This document shows positions 61,501-64,000 of a DNA stretch of 64,000 nt, piece by piece. Where the stretch lies: assembly GCA_013399115.1 (NCBI GenBank), contig VXAA01002186.1, positions 62,001-126,000 of the forward strand, in the 5' to 3' direction. Within the stretch, counting starts at the first letter, position 1. Every line of letters begins with the position of its first letter. The position numbers and the translations under genes are program-made. The notes beneath the pieces were generated by a model. That model saw nothing but the letters and a program-made list of their open reading frames with translations, ran no database searches and was not told the DNA's origin. This stretch comes from Anseranas semipalmata (taxonomy: Eukaryota; Chordata; Aves; Anseriformes; Anseranatidae).

Positions 61501-64000
61501 TAGATAATCTTATTTTTCCTTTCTTATACTAATCTCATTTTCTAAAATATGATGTCTTCTAGTATGTACACTTTGGCATGATTTAATAAAAGACATAGTT
61601 AGATGATCCTACTATAACAAATCCTTTATCCTGAAGAGCTTGTAAATTTATCCTAGTACTACACAGTCTATCTGTTAGACTGTAGCTTTTTCACTAGGTA
61701 AAGTTGATATGGAGTTCATTTTCCATATCCACCAGTGAATTGATAGTTCCCTTTACTAGAACTGCTAGAAAATTAGCTTTCAGAAACGTACTGTAGTAGG
61801 ACTTCTTCAGGTTTTGGATCCATATAATTTGTAGACAAATTGGACAGCTGTAAATGAAATCTGCTATTTCATCTTCTCCTATCAAATGACATACATATAT
61901 CCTGCAAGTTTACTTCAGAACTGATAGAACTAATATATTTTTAAGGTAAAAGAGTAAACTGGAAAATACCTTGTCTTAATACTTTGAAAGACTTTGTCTT
62001 TCTCAAGTTACATGCCATATCAAGTCTAGTTAAATAAGAGCATTTTATGTTTAAAGGTAGGTGAAAGTGGACCTGGAGTCTTCGAGCAATAGCTCGTAAG
62101 TCTGTACATCATAGGCTAATAAAGAGCATTTATACATGAGGCTTGTGAAAGACTGATATGGGACCATTGCCACTGCAGTATCTATCTTTCCCATACACAC
62201 ACAGGCATTTTTCCCCAGTGTCTCTCTCTCCAGCAATTCAAGTCCTCCTCTGTAATATGGCCTAATCCTTTGCTGTCCCTTTTTACCCACCCCTTTCCAG
62301 TCCTTTGTGTTTGCCTTATACATTTCCCTGTGCAAGAGGTTCTCTGGCTGGTTTTCAGAGCTGCACACCTGACAGACATCTGGCCAGGCTATCCCCAGTG
62401 GTTAGGCAATCTTTTGGTGCCAAATAGTGTGTGTAACAGGAATGGATGGACAGCTGCCACTCCCTTCACGGCTGGATTAATTAGGTTTCTCAAGTCCCTT
62501 CCATTGCTAATTTAAGGGAAGGTTTAGAAATTTATTATCTGAAGCTTTTATCTCTCTTTGACCTAGCCAGCTGAGTGGAAAACTATCTAGATGAAAAGCA
62601 TGCGCAATCTTTGTTTTCTGAGGAAAATCAACTAAAAATGGAGCATGAGAATAGAAAATGCCTGGCTCTGGTGTAACTTGGTGTTGACCTTTAATTTAAG
62701 CAAGTTTTTACTTATTCAGATGTTTGCTTTCTACATCTACTGAAGTCTAGTGGAAAAGAGTGACCTTGTCCCCTCATAGCCTCGTCAGTACTCCTGGTCT
62801 GACGCAAAATGTGTTTTGTAGGTCCAGAAGGCTCAGCCAAGGTGAGGAAAGTGTGCGAAAGAACATCCTGTTTATGGAAAAAGTTAACAGTCTGGTACCT
62901 TGGGATTCCCTGCAGTGTTTAAAATATACCTGAAAACTGTAGCAAGGTGGCAATATTTTCCTAGTTAAGAACTTTTTAAAATATGACCCATCTTAAGCAG
63001 CTCTTAAAGTGAGATTTTCTGTGTGTCAGGAAGGGTTTTTTGAGGCTTTCTTTTTTTTTTTCTTGGCTTCCTTTTATGCTACTCAAGAAAAAATTCTGCT
63101 AAGGTAAAACATTCAGACTTGAGAGATTTTGAGTATTAAATACATGAATATCTCCATCTGAACAAAACCTGATAACAGCAGCAAAAAATCTTTCTTCTGT
63201 CCAGCTATACTCTGATCTCCAGAAAAACTTTACAAAAAGAAATAATTGTTGTAAGAATAGTTTCTTGTAAAGGCTTACTCACAGTGCATATCTGAGCTTA
63301 TTAGTTATTCGCACACAGATTCATATGGCTGTTCATCAGAGGAAAAGTGAAACAGAAAAGTGTTAATAGGACTAGGGTAAAAGGGGAAAAAAATAGGGTA
63401 ATATTCCTTCATCTTGACTAAAAAAGGGTTTTAGACCTTAAATTCTAAATCAATGGCTGAATATTTTCAAATAGTTCAGTAAATTCTACAGAGGTATGAT
63501 TCATTCTATGATACAGATTTTTGACATTGTTCTTACATGTGTAGATCACAGTAAGAGTTGATACCTGTGCATTAAAGAGGGAAATATCAAGCCTATTAGA
63601 TAGGCATAGTATGTATGTTTGAATAATACTGCCTCTTCCTGTTGTACCTTTTTAAAATAAATAGTTTCATTTTTTTATGTCTACATAATAGATTTTTTTT
63701 TTTTTGCAGCCATAACCATGAAATATTGTATTATGTGAAGAAGTAACTTCTATTTTAAGCATGCTTATTGCTGGACCTGTTTTGACTTGTTAGCGAATGG
63801 GCCATAGGTCTGTATTAGCATAGATTTCCCATAGGCAAAGCTCTGTAAGCTCAAAAATTCTTGAAAACTGCTTCCATCAGCCAGCTCATGCTCTGCAGTG
63901 TAGCAAGGTTCAGTCACAGCCAGTATACATACAAGGCAAATATAGCCAGTAACAAACTAAAATTGTATATAAGAAAAATGGTTTCAAGAAGTTAGAAGTG

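Larger units (their letters stand above)
48235..64000 (+). other. SLIT2: SLIT2 intron downstream of the last visible exon (incomplete, at least 15,766 nt)
   Basis: The next coding exon should resume with a leucine-rich repeat of domain 2; I searched for it and did not see it, so the intron runs past the window end. Contents: an old CR1 remnant (51225-51690), a younger CR1 copy (54694-54998), a ~60-nt CR1 3' tip (58515-58575), a diverged tandem duplication (54491-54690), a 40-nt poly-T (55880-55919), a 14-nt poly-G (51108-51121) and two stretches with long antisense open frames (53394-53963 and 57852-58364) that I cannot assign. No support was found for the microRNA miR-218-1 hosted in a SLIT2 intron in other vertebrates. 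Confidence 0.85.

Noticed and set aside
63650..63760. Poly-T tract plus TTGCAG at about 63700-63709, looking like a SLIT2 acceptor
   Set aside because: The following sequence does not encode the expected domain-2 LRR, and the short frame after it hits a stop within about 40 nt.
48235..64000. Possible miR-218-1 hairpin, hosted in a SLIT2 intron in other vertebrates
   Set aside because: I looked for the mature sequence and did not find it; it presumably lies in a later intron.

Overview
This is vertebrate nuclear DNA, almost certainly from a bird. It is AT-rich with very long introns, and it carries several 5'-truncated CR1 LINE copies, the dominant avian/reptilian retrotransposon. It contains no bacterial-style operon, CRISPR array, rRNA or tRNA that I can support. 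The species cannot be fixed from sequence alone.

The only gene I can support is an internal part of SLIT2 on the + strand. SLIT2 is a secreted axon-guidance and cell-migration ligand of the Robo receptors. Six coding exons are visible: 29005-29076, 38639-38710 and 42709-42780 (each exactly 72 nt, one leucine-rich repeat per exon); 45568-45731 (cysteine-rich C-terminal cap of LRR domain 1); 46267-46278 (a 12-nt microexon encoding Asp-Glu-Glu-Glu); and 48096-48234 (the linker and N-terminal cap of LRR domain 2). They join in frame into 531 nt (177 codons), roughly residues 132-309 of a protein of about 1,530 residues. The start, signal peptide, earlier LRRs, later LRR domains, EGF repeats, laminin G domain and stop codon lie outside the window.

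Layout: 1-29004 is an incomplete upstream intron. 29077-48095 holds the six exons, separated by introns of 9,562, 3,998, 2,787, 535 and 1,817 nt. 48235-64000 is the start of another long intron. The introns hold CR1 copies (all in minus orientation), homopolymer and short tandem repeats, a few perfect hairpins, one diverged ~105-bp tandem duplication, and some blocks that look like conserved non-coding DNA.

The most interesting points are the in-frame 12-nt microexon, which ends at a consensus-perfect GC (not GT) splice donor; the abrupt jump to about 93% G/C at third codon positions in the 164-nt LRRCT exon while neighbouring exons sit at 38-52%; and an unusually CpG-retaining, homeodomain-motif-bearing block just upstream of the 38639 exon. 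I found no evidence for a wholly new biological system.
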